Position numbers and translations under genes: made by a program. The notes under the pieces are model-generated. The model was given only the letters and a program-made list of their open reading frames with translations, did no database searches and had not been told where the DNA came from. This document shows positions 36,721-45,376 of a stretch of 52,040 nucleotides of DNA, in pieces; the stretch's first letter is position 1, and every line of letters begins with the position of its first letter. The stretch is taken from the NCBI GenBank assembly GCA_902522225.1, contig CABYUS010000005.1, forward strand, positions 1-52,040, given 5' to 3'. The stretch is from an uncultured Pelagibacteraceae bacterium. Lineage in GTDB: Bacteria > Pseudomonadota > Alphaproteobacteria > Pelagibacterales > Pelagibacteraceae.

Positions 36721-37445
36721 TAATTATTTTCCATGTTTAAATTTGTAAAAACATTTTGAACATCATCTTCTTCTTCCAGGGTGTCTATAAATTTTATAGC
36801 AGAGTCAAATTTTTCTCCAGAAATTTCAACTTTATTTAAAGGTAACCATTCAACAGTTGTTGAAATAAAATTACTTATATTTTGTTCAAGATTTTTCTTA
36901 ATATTATAAACTTGATTTGGATCACATATTATTTGATGAATTTTTTCAGAAGAATTACAATCTTCAGCTCCAGCATCTAAAGCATACTCAAATATTTTAT
37001 CCGATGTGACTTCTTCTTTATTAATTCTTATTATGCCAATTCTTCTAAAATTATGTGATGACGATCCTTGGGTACCCAAATTACCACCATTTTTTTGAAA
37101 TATAGTTCTAATAATTGAAGCTGTTCTATTTTTGTTATCTGTTAATGATTCTATTATTACGGCTATTTTGTCTGGTCCAAAACCCTCATATCTAATATCT
37201 TCGTAATTTGAGTTTTGATTATTTTCAGATTTATCTATAGCCCTTCCAATATTGTCTTTGGGCATATTTGATGATCTCGCTGTATCAATAGCCGCTCTAA
37301 GTCTAGCATTCATCTCGGGATCCTTACCTCCTAATTTTGCAGCTACAGTAATTTCTCTAGATAATTTAGAAAATAAACTTGATCTTAATTTATCAGCTTT
37401 ACCTTTTTTATGCTTTATACCCGCCCAATGAGAATGTCCTGCCAT
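36720..37445 (-). CDS. yebC: YebC/PmpR-family protein (translation/transcription factor)
   Basis: Conserved cytosolic protein of the YebC family, described as a DNA-binding regulator in some bacteria and as a ribosome-associated factor easing translation of proline-rich stretches in others. The N-terminus MAGHSHWAGIKHKKGKADK is the family signature, followed by ARLRAAIDTARSSNMPKDNI and YEGFGPDKIAVIIE. At 241 aa it is typical. Upstream ymdB ends 2 nt before it; downstream the RuvC-like gene overlaps by one base. Confidence 0.96.
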   Translation of the reverse strand: MAGHSHWAGIKHKKGKADKLRSSLFSKLSREITVAAKLGGKDPEMNARLRAAIDTARSSNMPKDNIGRAIDKSENNQNSNYEDIRYEGFGPDKIAVIIESLTDNKNRTASIIRTIFQKNGGNLGTQGSSSHNFRRIGIIRINKEEVTSDKIFEYALDAGAEDCNSSEKIHQIICDPNQVYNIKKNLEQNISNFISTTVEWLPLNKVEISGEKFDSAIKFIDTLEEEDDVQNVFTNLNMENN

Positions 37446-37447
37446 AA

Positions 37448-38254
37448 TTAGTCTGAACCCTTTAGTGTTCCACCATAAATAAATTGTTTAGCATTTTTTG
37501 CTAGTCCTGTCTCCTCATCGCATTCTACTATTACACCACATAAACTTGCCTCTCCTTCAGCTGGGAAATGTTTTTTGGAGTCTTTTTTAAAAAACTTATT
37601 TAAAGAATTATATTTATTCATTCCAATAACAGAATCATAGTCACCACACATCCCCGCATCTGTTTGATAAGCAGTTCCTTTTTCTAAAATTATCAAATCT
37701 GAGGTTGGTACATGTGTATGAGTGCCTACAACCAATGTTGAATTTCCATCAAAAAGATGTCCAATTGCCATTTTTTCGCTTGTGATTTCACCATGCATGT
37801 CAACAATTAAAAAATCATAATCTCTTTTTAGTTTATATTTATTTAAAAATTCTTTTGAAATATTAAAAACATTGTCACATTTTTTCATAAAAATATTTCC
37901 CATTAAATTTAATACTCCAATTTTATATTTATTTTTATAATTATAAATTTTAAAACCTCTGCCAGGAGATGGTTTGATTAAATTTTCGGGTCTAAGTAAT
38001 CTGTCTTCAATCTCTATATGTTCAACTGTTTCTCTCTGATCCCAGACATGATTTCCAGTAGTAATTACATCAACCCCTCTTTCAAAAAAAATATCAGAAA
38101 TTTCTTTAGTAATCCCCACTCCTTCTAGTGCAGCATTTTCTCCATTTACAATTGAAAAATCTACCAAATTATCTTTTATAATATCTGGGAGATATTTTGT
38201 AATGGCATCACAGCCTGATTTTCCTACTACATCACCTAAAAATAAGATTCTCAT
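37448..38254 (-). CDS. ymdB: YmdB-family metallophosphoesterase
   Basis: Calcineurin-like phosphoesterase of the TIGR00282/YmdB family; the Bacillus member has phosphodiesterase activity on cyclic nucleotides, the role in alphaproteobacteria is not settled. Metal-binding motifs are GDVVGKSG at the N-terminus, NGENAA near 39-44, TTGNHVWDQ, VDMHGEITSEK and VGTHTHVPTSD. The tail includes AYQTDAGMCGDYDSVIGM. The 268 aa length is typical. It overlaps the preceding cyclo-ligase gene by 4 nt. Confidence 0.93.
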   Translation of the reverse strand: MRILFLGDVVGKSGCDAITKYLPDIIKDNLVDFSIVNGENAALEGVGITKEISDIFFERGVDVITTGNHVWDQRETVEHIEIEDRLLRPENLIKPSPGRGFKIYNYKNKYKIGVLNLMGNIFMKKCDNVFNISKEFLNKYKLKRDYDFLIVDMHGEITSEKMAIGHLFDGNSTLVVGTHTHVPTSDLIILEKGTAYQTDAGMCGDYDSVIGMNKYNSLNKFFKKDSKKHFPAEGEASLCGVIVECDEETGLAKNAKQFIYGGTLKGSD

Positions 38255-38796
38255 TGAAAAACTTTTTTATTAGTTACTACAAAATCTAATTTGTAGTCAA
38301 ATTTATTTGTAGGGATAAATTTTACTTCTTGAAAATGAAAAGCTAAACCTATTGTTAATAATTTTTTCTTTTTTTTAATTTTAGCAATTGCTCTATCATA
38401 ATATCCAGCTCCATAACCAATTCTGTTTAAATTTTTATCAAATCCAACTAATGGAACTAATAAAATATCTGGTAAAGCTTTTATATTGGATAACGGCTCT
38501 GGTATTCCGTATTTGTTGGTTTTCAGAATATCATTGTTAGAAAACCTATAAAAATCCATTTGAAAATTTTTTTTAATTCTTGGTAAGCATATCTTAAAAC
38601 CTTTTTTTTCAAATTTTTCTAAAATTTTAATATCATCAATTTCATAATTTACAGGATAATATCCACCGACTATTTTAGAAGATTTTTTAATTTTTTTTAA
38701 CAAAGAAATAATTTTGGAAAAATCAATATTCAGATTCTCTTTAAAATTTATTTTCCTAATTTTAATTATTTTTTTTCTTAAAAGTGATTTTTCCAC
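38251..38796 (-). CDS. 5-formyltetrahydrofolate cyclo-ligase
   Basis: ATP-dependent enzyme (YgfA/MTHFS family) returning 5-formyl-THF to the active folate pool as methenyl-THF. The hallmark RIGYGAGYYDRAIAKIKKK is near residues 124-142, with VPLVGFDKNLNRIGYG before it, and an N-terminal Lys-rich SLLRKKIIKIRK that binds ATP phosphates. At 181 aa the size is usual. It follows zapA by 5 nt, the conserved zapA-ygfA pairing, but with no space for the 6S RNA gene often found between them. Confidence 0.9.
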   Translation of the reverse strand: MEKSLLRKKIIKIRKINFKENLNIDFSKIISLLKKIKKSSKIVGGYYPVNYEIDDIKILEKFEKKGFKICLPRIKKNFQMDFYRFSNNDILKTNKYGIPEPLSNIKALPDILLVPLVGFDKNLNRIGYGAGYYDRAIAKIKKKKKLLTIGLAFHFQEVKFIPTNKFDYKLDFVVTNKKVFQ

Positions 38797-38801
38797 GAAG
38801 A

Positions 38802-39248
38802 TTATTGTATTTTACTTGTCTCACTTGTTTTTTCTAAAAAATTTTCAATTTGATCTGCAGCATCACCAATTATTTTTTCATATTCTATTTTATTCTTTTC
38901 AATTTCATCTTTAAAATTTTTATGATCATTGCTTAAACAATCAATCTCATTCTCTTTAATTTTTTTATAATCATAAACTAATGATTTTAACTCTTTAAAT
39001 CTTTCAGTAAGCCGTACTAGCTCATTTTTGCTTTTATCAATATTTTTTTTAGTTTCAAAATACTCATCCATTATTTTTATTGAAGTAATTAATAAAAGTT
39101 TATTTTCTCCGATATTGCCTAAGTCTTTTTTTAATTTTTGAAATTTATTATTTATTTGCAAAGACAACTCTTCAAGATGCTCTTCCTGTCCATCCTCACA
39201 TGATAAAAGAAAATCCTTACCATTAAATTTTATATTTACATTTGCCAT
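38802..39248 (-). CDS. zapA: Cell division protein ZapA
   Basis: FtsZ-ring associated protein that bundles FtsZ filaments. The N-terminal ZapA head (VNIKFNGKDFLLSCEDGQEE, then LITSIKIMDEYFE) is followed by a long coiled coil from about residue 65 onward (KSNYDKSKNELVRL-like heptads). At 148 aa it is longer than E. coli ZapA (109 aa) because of this coil. Context with the upstream coiled-coil protein (13-nt overlap) and downstream cyclo-ligase supports the call. Confidence 0.85.
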   Translation of the reverse strand: MANVNIKFNGKDFLLSCEDGQEEHLEELSLQINNKFQKLKKDLGNIGENKLLLITSIKIMDEYFETKKNIDKSKNELVRLTERFKELKSLVYDYKKIKENEIDCLSNDHKNFKDEIEKNKIEYEKIIGDAADQIENFLEKTSETSKIQ

Positions 39249-39559
39249 TTATCTATTTCCTCTAAAAGAGTATCAGTCTCTTGATTTAATTCATCTATTT
39301 TATTTGAGAATTCAGTCTCTTTTGATTTTTCAGTTTGGAGTTTTTCTTTATATAAATTCAATTCATTTTTAATTCGATTATGCTCAGTAATTAAGTGAGT
39401 ATATTTTTCAGATATTTCTTTTTTTTCAATTTCTAATTGATTTTTTTGTTTCTCTAAAATCTCAAGATCAGAGTTAGAGTTTTCAGTCTTAATATAAAAA
39501 TCTTTTAATCTTGTTAAGGCATCGTTAAGTTTTTTTTCTTTTTCAGAGCTAGTTTTCAT
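39236..39559 (-). CDS. Small coiled-coil protein (DUF4164-like)
   Basis: A 107-residue acidic protein that is almost entirely predicted coiled coil (heptads through LEILEKQKNQLEIEKKEISE and beyond). Its place directly upstream of zapA and divergent from tkt matches the alphaproteobacterial DUF4164 family as I remember it. A structural or division role, perhaps as a ZapA or FtsZ partner like ZapB, is inference from shape and position only; coiled coils of this kind carry little family signal. Confidence 0.65.
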   Translation of the reverse strand: MKTSSEKEKKLNDALTRLKDFYIKTENSNSDLEILEKQKNQLEIEKKEISEKYTHLITEHNRIKNELNLYKEKLQTEKSKETEFSNKIDELNQETDTLLEEIDKWQM

Positions 39560-39613
39560 ATATATATATTTATAATATAAAATTGAGTCTTCTTAGTCTA
39601 GTTAGGATAATAT

Positions 39614-41569
39614 TTGAGCACACAAAATAAAGATTTGGCAAATGCAATAAGGTTTCTATCTATAGATGCGGTGCAAAAAGCCAATTCTGGACACCCAGGA
39701 ATGCCAATGGGAATGGCAGATGTGGCAACTATATTGTTTAAATACTTTTTAAAATTTAACCCAAAAAATCCAAATTGGATTAACAGAGACAGATTCGTTT
39801 TGTCAGCTGGTCATGGTTCAATGCTTTTGTATTCACTTTTATATCTAACTGGCTACAAAAGTGTTTCTTTAAATTCAATTAAAAATTTTAGAAAATTAAA
39901 TAGTATATGTGCTGGGCATCCTGAATATCACCCTGGCACTGGTATTGAAACAACAACTGGACCCTTAGGACAAGGCATCGCAAATGCAGTGGGTTTTGCA
40001 ATTGCTGAAGAAATATTAAAAAACAATTTAGGAAAAAAAATAATTAATCATAAAACATATGTTCTTGCTGGCGATGGTTGTCTGATGGAAGGAATAAGCC
40101 ACGAAGCTATGAGCTTAGCTGGTCACTTAAAGCTTAAAAATTTAATTATGTTGTTTGATAATAACTCAATATCAATAGATGGACCTACTAGTCTAGCTGT
40201 TTCTGATAATTATAAAAAAAGATTTGAAAGTTATGGATGGGATTATATTTTAATTAATGGTCACAACAATAGGGAAATACATAACGCGTTAAAAAAAGTT
40301 CAGAATACAAAAAAACCTACTGTAATTTCATGCAAAACAAAAATTGGTTTTGGGTCTCCAAATAAATCTGGCAAGGCCTCGTCTCATGGAAGTCCTTTAG
40401 GAGCAGATGAAATTAAGTTAGTTAGAAAAAAATTAAATTGGAAATATGAGCCTTTTAAAATTCCAACAAAAATATTTAATAGCTGGAAACAAATAGGAAA
40501 AAATGGAATTAAAGTTGAAAATAAATGGAATAAGCAAAACAAAAAAAATAAAAATAAAATTAATAAACTTTTTGAAACAAAATTTATTAATGCTTTAAAA
40601 AAAGAAAAAATCGAGGCTTTTAAAAATAAAAAAAGTCTAGCTACAAGAAAATCATCTGAATTAGCTTTGAATGCTTTAACGAAAAATAACAAAATTTTAA
40701 TAGGTGGATCTGCAGATTTAGCAGGCTCAAATAATACTAAAACAAAGTTTCAAAACATAGTTAAACCAGGTCAACTAGTAGGTAATTATATTCATTATGG
40801 TGTGAGGGAGCATGCCATGTGTGGGATAATGAATGGTATTTCTCTTCATAGTAAATTAATACCATATGGTGGAACTTTCTTAATTTTCTCTGATTATTGT
40901 AAACCATCCATTAGGCTATCAGCTATCATGAAACAAAGAGTAATTTATGTAATGACTCATGATTCAATTGGACTAGGAGAAGATGGACCTACCCATCAAC
41001 CTATAGAACAATTATCAGGATTAAGATCAATTCCAAATTTGAATATATTTAGACCTGCTGATAGAATTGAAACTATTGAATGCTGGGAATTAGCTTTGAG
41101 AAATATTAAAACGCCTAGCGTTTTATCTCTGACTAGGCAAAATTTAGAACCTATAAGAAATAAATATATTAATGTAAATAAATGTTCATATGGAGCTTAT
41201 GAAGTTTTAAGAACAAAAAAAAAGATAAATTTAACAATAATTGCTAGTGGATCTGAGGTTGGTTTAGCAGTAGATGTAAGCCATAAATTGGCCAAAAAAA
41301 AAATATATACAAAGGTAATATCAATGCCGTGCCAAGAGATTTTTGATTTACAAAAAAATTCTTACAAAAATAAGATTTTGAATGAAACAAAAAACAAAGT
41401 TTCAATTGAAGCTTCAACTACAAATAATTGGGATAAATATATTGGAAAAAATGGTAAAAAATTTGGTATTGATGATTTTGGAAAAAGTGCACCTTATAAA
41501 GATATTTATAAGTTTTTCGGTTTAACTAGTGAAAATATATGTAAGGAAATTATAAAATTAATTAATTAA
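39614..41569 (+). CDS. tkt: Transketolase
   Basis: Thiamin-PP enzyme moving two-carbon units in the non-oxidative pentose phosphate pathway. The start MSTQNKDLANAIRFLSIDAV uses TTG at 39614; no ATG is available upstream of the conserved region. Motifs: SGHPGMPMGMAD, GPLGQGIANAVGFAIAE, TPP motif GDGCLMEGISHEA with the following Asn-Asn, and IGLGEDGPTHQPIEQL. The 651 aa size is normal. It opens the tkt-gap-pgk-fba cluster, divergent from the coiled-coil gene across 54 nt. Confidence 0.95.
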   Translation: MSTQNKDLANAIRFLSIDAVQKANSGHPGMPMGMADVATILFKYFLKFNPKNPNWINRDRFVLSAGHGSMLLYSLLYLTGYKSVSLNSIKNFRKLNSICAGHPEYHPGTGIETTTGPLGQGIANAVGFAIAEEILKNNLGKKIINHKTYVLAGDGCLMEGISHEAMSLAGHLKLKNLIMLFDNNSISIDGPTSLAVSDNYKKRFESYGWDYILINGHNNREIHNALKKVQNTKKPTVISCKTKIGFGSPNKSGKASSHGSPLGADEIKLVRKKLNWKYEPFKIPTKIFNSWKQIGKNGIKVENKWNKQNKKNKNKINKLFETKFINALKKEKIEAFKNKKSLATRKSSELALNALTKNNKILIGGSADLAGSNNTKTKFQNIVKPGQLVGNYIHYGVREHAMCGIMNGISLHSKLIPYGGTFLIFSDYCKPSIRLSAIMKQRVIYVMTHDSIGLGEDGPTHQPIEQLSGLRSIPNLNIFRPADRIETIECWELALRNIKTPSVLSLTRQNLEPIRNKYINVNKCSYGAYEVLRTKKKINLTIIASGSEVGLAVDVSHKLAKKKIYTKVISMPCQEIFDLQKNSYKNKILNETKNKVSIEASTTNNWDKYIGKNGKKFGIDDFGKSAPYKDIYKFFGLTSENICKEIIKLIN

Positions 41570-41578
41570 TAAATAAAA

Positions 41579-42586
41579 ATGAAAATTAAAATTGGAATTA
41601 ATGGAATGGGCAGAATTGGAAGGCTAGTGCTGCGTTCAATTATCGAAAGAAATGATAAAAATCTTGAAATTAAACATATCAATAATAGAACTGGACCAGA
41701 AGTGGTTTCGTCTTTAATTAAATATGATTCAATTCATGGGACTTTAAATGCTAAAATTACACATACTAAAAATCAATTAATAGTAAATAAGAAAAAAATT
41801 TCTTACTCTCAAGAGTCAAATATTGAAAATATACAATGGAATAAATATGGTGTCGATATAGTTTTTGAATGCACTGGTAAATTTAATTCAAAAGATAAAG
41901 TTTTAAACCATATAAAAAATGGTGCAAAAAAAGTTATAGTATCTGCTCCATGTAAAAATGCTGATAAAACTATTGTATATGGAGTAAATGAAAAAAAAAT
42001 TACTAAAAACGATAAAATTATTTCAGCAGCTTCTTGCACCACTAATTGTCTAGCTCCAGTAGTTGATATTATGCATAAAAATTTTAAAATAAAGAATGGA
42101 TTTATGACAACGATTCATGCTTTTACAAGCGATCAAAGGATTCTGGATAATTCACATAAAGACCCTAGAAGAGCAAGGTCGGCACATCAATCTATAGTTC
42201 CAACATCAACAGGTGCCTCAAAAGCTATAGCTGAAATTATACCCTCTCTTAAAGGAAAGCTTGGTGGAGTTGCAATGAGAGTGCCCACCCCAAACGTATC
42301 TTTAGTAGAATTAGTATTTAACACAGATAAAAAATTAACTGAGAAATCGATAAATAATGCATTTAGAAATGCTAGTAAAAAATATCTAAAGGGAATTCTA
42401 GAAATTACTGACGAAAAGTTAGTTTCTGTTGATTTTAATCATAATTCTTCTTCAGCTATTGTAGATAGTTCGCTTACAAGTGTTGTGGGTGATAAAATGG
42501 GTAAAATTTCTGCTTGGTACGATAATGAGTGGGGTTTTTCAAATAGAATGTGTGATCTGGCTAAATATCTACAAAAAATTTCTTAA
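41579..42586 (+). CDS. gap: Glyceraldehyde-3-phosphate dehydrogenase
   Basis: Reversible oxidation and phosphorylation of glyceraldehyde-3-P. The Rossmann motif GINGMGRIGR (7-16), catalytic Cys153 in SAASCTTNCLAP, the base His in TTIHAFTSDQ and WYDNEWGFSNRM are all intact in 335 aa. Odd: the coenzyme loop reads HINNRTGPE (33-41). The Asp that normally follows the first Asn and selects NAD is Asn36, followed by Arg37, which may favour or permit NADP. The last base is shared with the pgk ATG. Confidence 0.95.
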   Translation: MKIKIGINGMGRIGRLVLRSIIERNDKNLEIKHINNRTGPEVVSSLIKYDSIHGTLNAKITHTKNQLIVNKKKISYSQESNIENIQWNKYGVDIVFECTGKFNSKDKVLNHIKNGAKKVIVSAPCKNADKTIVYGVNEKKITKNDKIISAASCTTNCLAPVVDIMHKNFKIKNGFMTTIHAFTSDQRILDNSHKDPRRARSAHQSIVPTSTGASKAIAEIIPSLKGKLGGVAMRVPTPNVSLVELVFNTDKKLTEKSINNAFRNASKKYLKGILEITDEKLVSVDFNHNSSSAIVDSSLTSVVGDKMGKISAWYDNEWGFSNRMCDLAKYLQKIS

Positions 42587-43764
42587 TGAAAAAAATAAAG
42601 GATCTGGGTGATCTAAACCAAAAAATAGTCTTGCTTAGAGTGGATCTAAATGTCCCTCTTAAAAACGAGAAAGTTTTAGATGCCACAAGAATTAACAAAG
42701 TTATTCCAACTATTTCACATCTTTTAGAACAAAATGCAAAAATAATTATAATTACTCATATAGGAAGACCCAAAGGTAGAAATATAAATAAATTATCACT
42801 CAAACCAATTTGTCATTATTTAAAACATGAGCTAAAAATAAAAATTAAATTAATTACACAAGATTTAAAAAATTTAAATAAAAATAATATTTTTAATAAT
42901 AAAGATGAAAAAATTATATTACTTGAAAATATAAGATTTTATCCTGAAGAAGAAAGTGATGATGTGGAATTTGCTAAAAAGTTAGCAAATTTGGGAGACA
43001 TTTATGTTAATGAAGCCTTTTCCTGTTCACATAGAGCTCATGCATCAGTATCTAAGATTACGAAATTTATACCATCATATGGGGGACTACATTTAAGCAA
43101 TGAAATAGATGCCTTAAATCAAATAACTCATAATATTGAGAAACCAGTGAGTTGCATAGTTGGTGGATCTAAAATTTCAACAAAAATAAAAGTTATAACA
43201 AACTTAGCAAAAAAATATAACAATATTATTATAGTTGGAGCAATGGCAAATAATTTTATTAAATATAACAATCACAGTATTGGAAAATCAATTTTTGAAA
43301 AAGATTCAGATTTAATAGTCAAAGAAATTTATGATTCTGCAAAATTAAATAATTGTAAAATAATATGCCCTACAGATTTTTCTGTTGGTAAAAATTTAAC
43401 TGATATTTCAAATAATAAAAAAATTGATGAAATTGAGAGTGATGATCTAATATTAGATATTGGATTGGAAACAATTAAATTTATAAAAAATATTATTAAT
43501 AATTCAAAAACTATTTTGTGGAATGGACCTGCTGGATATTTTGAAAACGAAAATTTTGCTAAAGGAAGTTATGAAATTGCAAAAGAAATTTCTTTTAGAA
43601 CAAAAAATAATAAACTTTTTTCTGTAATAGGTGGTGGAGATACGGTTGCTGTATTAAACAAATTAAATTTAATTAATAACTTTAGTTTTGTTTCAACTGC
43701 AGGTGGAGCTTTTTTAGAATATCTTGAAGGAAAAGAATTACCTGGTATAAAATCTTTAAATTAA
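42586..43764 (+). CDS. pgk: Phosphoglycerate kinase
   Basis: Transfers phosphate between 1,3-bisphosphoglycerate and ADP; reverses during gluconeogenesis. Seen are LLRVDLNVPL near the N-terminus, THIGRPKGR, NEAFSCSHRAHAS, the C-domain ILWNGPAGYFE and VIGGGDTVAVLNK nucleotide loop. At 392 aa it is the normal size. It shares one base with gap and abuts fba directly, so gap-pgk-fba are almost certainly one mRNA. Confidence 0.97.
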   Translation: MKKIKDLGDLNQKIVLLRVDLNVPLKNEKVLDATRINKVIPTISHLLEQNAKIIIITHIGRPKGRNINKLSLKPICHYLKHELKIKIKLITQDLKNLNKNNIFNNKDEKIILLENIRFYPEEESDDVEFAKKLANLGDIYVNEAFSCSHRAHASVSKITKFIPSYGGLHLSNEIDALNQITHNIEKPVSCIVGGSKISTKIKVITNLAKKYNNIIIVGAMANNFIKYNNHSIGKSIFEKDSDLIVKEIYDSAKLNNCKIICPTDFSVGKNLTDISNNKKIDEIESDDLILDIGLETIKFIKNIINNSKTILWNGPAGYFENENFAKGSYEIAKEISFRTKNNKLFSVIGGGDTVAVLNKLNLINNFSFVSTAGGAFLEYLEGKELPGIKSLN

Positions 43765-44772
43765 ATGTCTGAATTAAAAATAATAGTAAATAAGATTGTA
43801 TCATCGGGGAAGGGTATATTGGCTGCTGATGAGAGCACTGGAACTATGACAAAACGCTTAGAAAGTGTAGGTGTAGAGTCAAACCCAGATAATAGATTAA
43901 ATTTTAGAAATACACTTTTTACGTCAAGCGCTATGAAAACATGTATTGGAGGAGTCATTCTTTATGACGAAACTATAAGACAAGCAAATAATTCAAAAAA
44001 AATTCCTGAAATTATCTCTCAAAATGGAACAGTTCCTGGCATTAAAGTTGACACTGGTGCTAAAACGCTTGCAAATTCCATAGAAGAAAAAATTACTGAA
44101 GGTTTGGATGGTTTAAGAGAAAGATTAAAAGATTATTATACTCTAGGTGCAAGATTTACAAAATGGAGAGGTGTTTATTCCATTTCAGATAAATACCCAA
44201 GTAAACTGTCTATATTATCCAACGCACATGCTTTAGCAAGATATGCAGCTCTGGTTCAAGAATCTGGTATGGTTCCTATTATTGAACCAGAAGTTTTAAT
44301 GGATGGTAGTCATTCTGCTGAAGTTTGTTACAAAAAAACATCAGAGGTATTAAAAAAATGTTTTGATGAACTTGTTTTATTTAAAGTTGATCTTGCTGGG
44401 ATAATTTTAAAACCAAATATGATTTTACCAGGAGCAAATTCTCATCAAAAAGTTACCAGTAAAGAAGTTGCAGAATTAACCCTGAAGTGTTTAAAAGAAA
44501 GTGTGCCAAGTGAAGTTTCTGGAATAGCATTTTTATCAGGAGGTCAAGAAGAAACTCAAGCAACTGAAAATCTAAATCAAATAAATAAAATAAATAAAAC
44601 AAATTTTATTTTTACTTATTCGTATGGCAGAGCATTACAACAAAGTGCTTTGAAACATTGGTCAAAAAATATTGAAGATATAATTGGTACTCAAGAGGTT
44701 TTTAATCATAGAGCAAAAATGTGTACACTGGCCGCAAAAGGTGAATGGACAAAAAATCTTGAGAAAAAATAA
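43765..44772 (+). CDS. fba: Fructose-bisphosphate aldolase, class I
   Basis: Metal-independent Schiff-base aldolase joining DHAP and glyceraldehyde-3-P. The 335 aa sequence matches the eukaryotic-like class I family: GKGILAADESTGTMTKRL (15-32), FTKWRGVY with Lys133-134 region, EPEVLMDGSH and the Schiff-base Lys216 in ILKPNMILPG. Absence of a metal-site HxH typical of class II supports the class call. It follows pgk with no spacer and overlaps the thiE-like gene by about 14 nt. Confidence 0.95.
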   Translation: MSELKIIVNKIVSSGKGILAADESTGTMTKRLESVGVESNPDNRLNFRNTLFTSSAMKTCIGGVILYDETIRQANNSKKIPEIISQNGTVPGIKVDTGAKTLANSIEEKITEGLDGLRERLKDYYTLGARFTKWRGVYSISDKYPSKLSILSNAHALARYAALVQESGMVPIIEPEVLMDGSHSAEVCYKKTSEVLKKCFDELVLFKVDLAGIILKPNMILPGANSHQKVTSKEVAELTLKCLKESVPSEVSGIAFLSGGQEETQATENLNQINKINKTNFIFTYSYGRALQQSALKHWSKNIEDIIGTQEVFNHRAKMCTLAAKGEWTKNLEKK

Positions 44773-45376
44773 AAGATTTGTTTATTTAATTTCCCCTAAT
44801 AAAATTAAAAATAAAAATAAATTTTTATTTGATTTAAACAGTCTATTTAAATCAAATAGAATTTCATATTTTCAATTAAGACTTAAAAATTCAAATTCAA
44901 AATATAAATATGAACTATCAAAAAAAATAAAAAAAATTACTCAAAAATTTTCAATAAAATTTATAATTAATGATGATCCTCACTTGACTAAAAAAGTTAA
45001 TGCAGATGGTTGTCATTTGGGTCAAAGTGATATGAATATTTTTAAAGCAAAGAAAATAATTGGAAAAAAAAAGATAATTGGTATTACCTGTAATAATTCT
45101 AAGAATTTGGTAAAAATGGCAATAGCAAATAAAGCACATTATGTAGCCCTTGGAGCATTTAATAATTCACTAACAAAAAAAATAAAGCATAGAGCACAAA
45201 TATCAACATTGAATTGGGTTAAAAGTAACTATAAAACAAAAGTAGTGGCTATTGGTGGCATTAACGACAAAAATTATAAAAAACTACTATTGAATAATGC
45301 AGACTTTTTAGCTATCTCAGATTACATTTGGAATAATAAAAAATTAAATCCACAAGAAGCTATAAAAAAATTATAA
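44759..45376 (+). CDS. thiE: Thiamin-phosphate synthase-like protein
   Basis: ThiE family TIM barrel, expected to join HMP-PP and thiazole phosphate to thiamin phosphate. Family features: FVYLISPNKI start, FIINDDPHL, DGCHLGQSDMNIFKA and VVAIGGINDKN. Two segments depart from the norm: ITCNNSKNL where an S/T-H-x motif is usual, and LGAFNNSLTKK where a PTxTK pyrophosphate loop is usual. I chose TTG at 44759 over the in-frame ATG at 44684, which would bury 89 nt in fba with no family similarity. The fba neighbour is a known alphaproteobacterial pairing. Function probable, not assured. Confidence 0.8.
   Translation: MRKNKRFVYLISPNKIKNKNKFLFDLNSLFKSNRISYFQLRLKNSNSKYKYELSKKIKKITQKFSIKFIINDDPHLTKKVNADGCHLGQSDMNIFKAKKIIGKKKIIGITCNNSKNLVKMAIANKAHYVALGAFNNSLTKKIKHRAQISTLNWVKSNYKTKVVAIGGINDKNYKKLLLNNADFLAISDYIWNNKKLNPQEAIKKL

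Noticed and set aside
38714-38914. Phe/Leu-rich short plus-strand frame across the zapA/cyclo-ligase junction
   Set aside because: It is antisense to two recognised genes and owes its hydrophobic look to their Lys/Glu-rich codons read backwards.
39560-39613. AT-repeat (tatatata) in the divergent gap before tkt as a regulatory repeat
   Set aside because: Low-complexity AT sequence is expected in this genome and no paired structure or conserved box stands out.
44684-44758. ATG start giving a 230-residue ThiE-like protein
   Set aside because: The extra 25 residues lie wholly inside fba and match nothing in ThiE; the TTG at 44759 leads directly into the conserved start.
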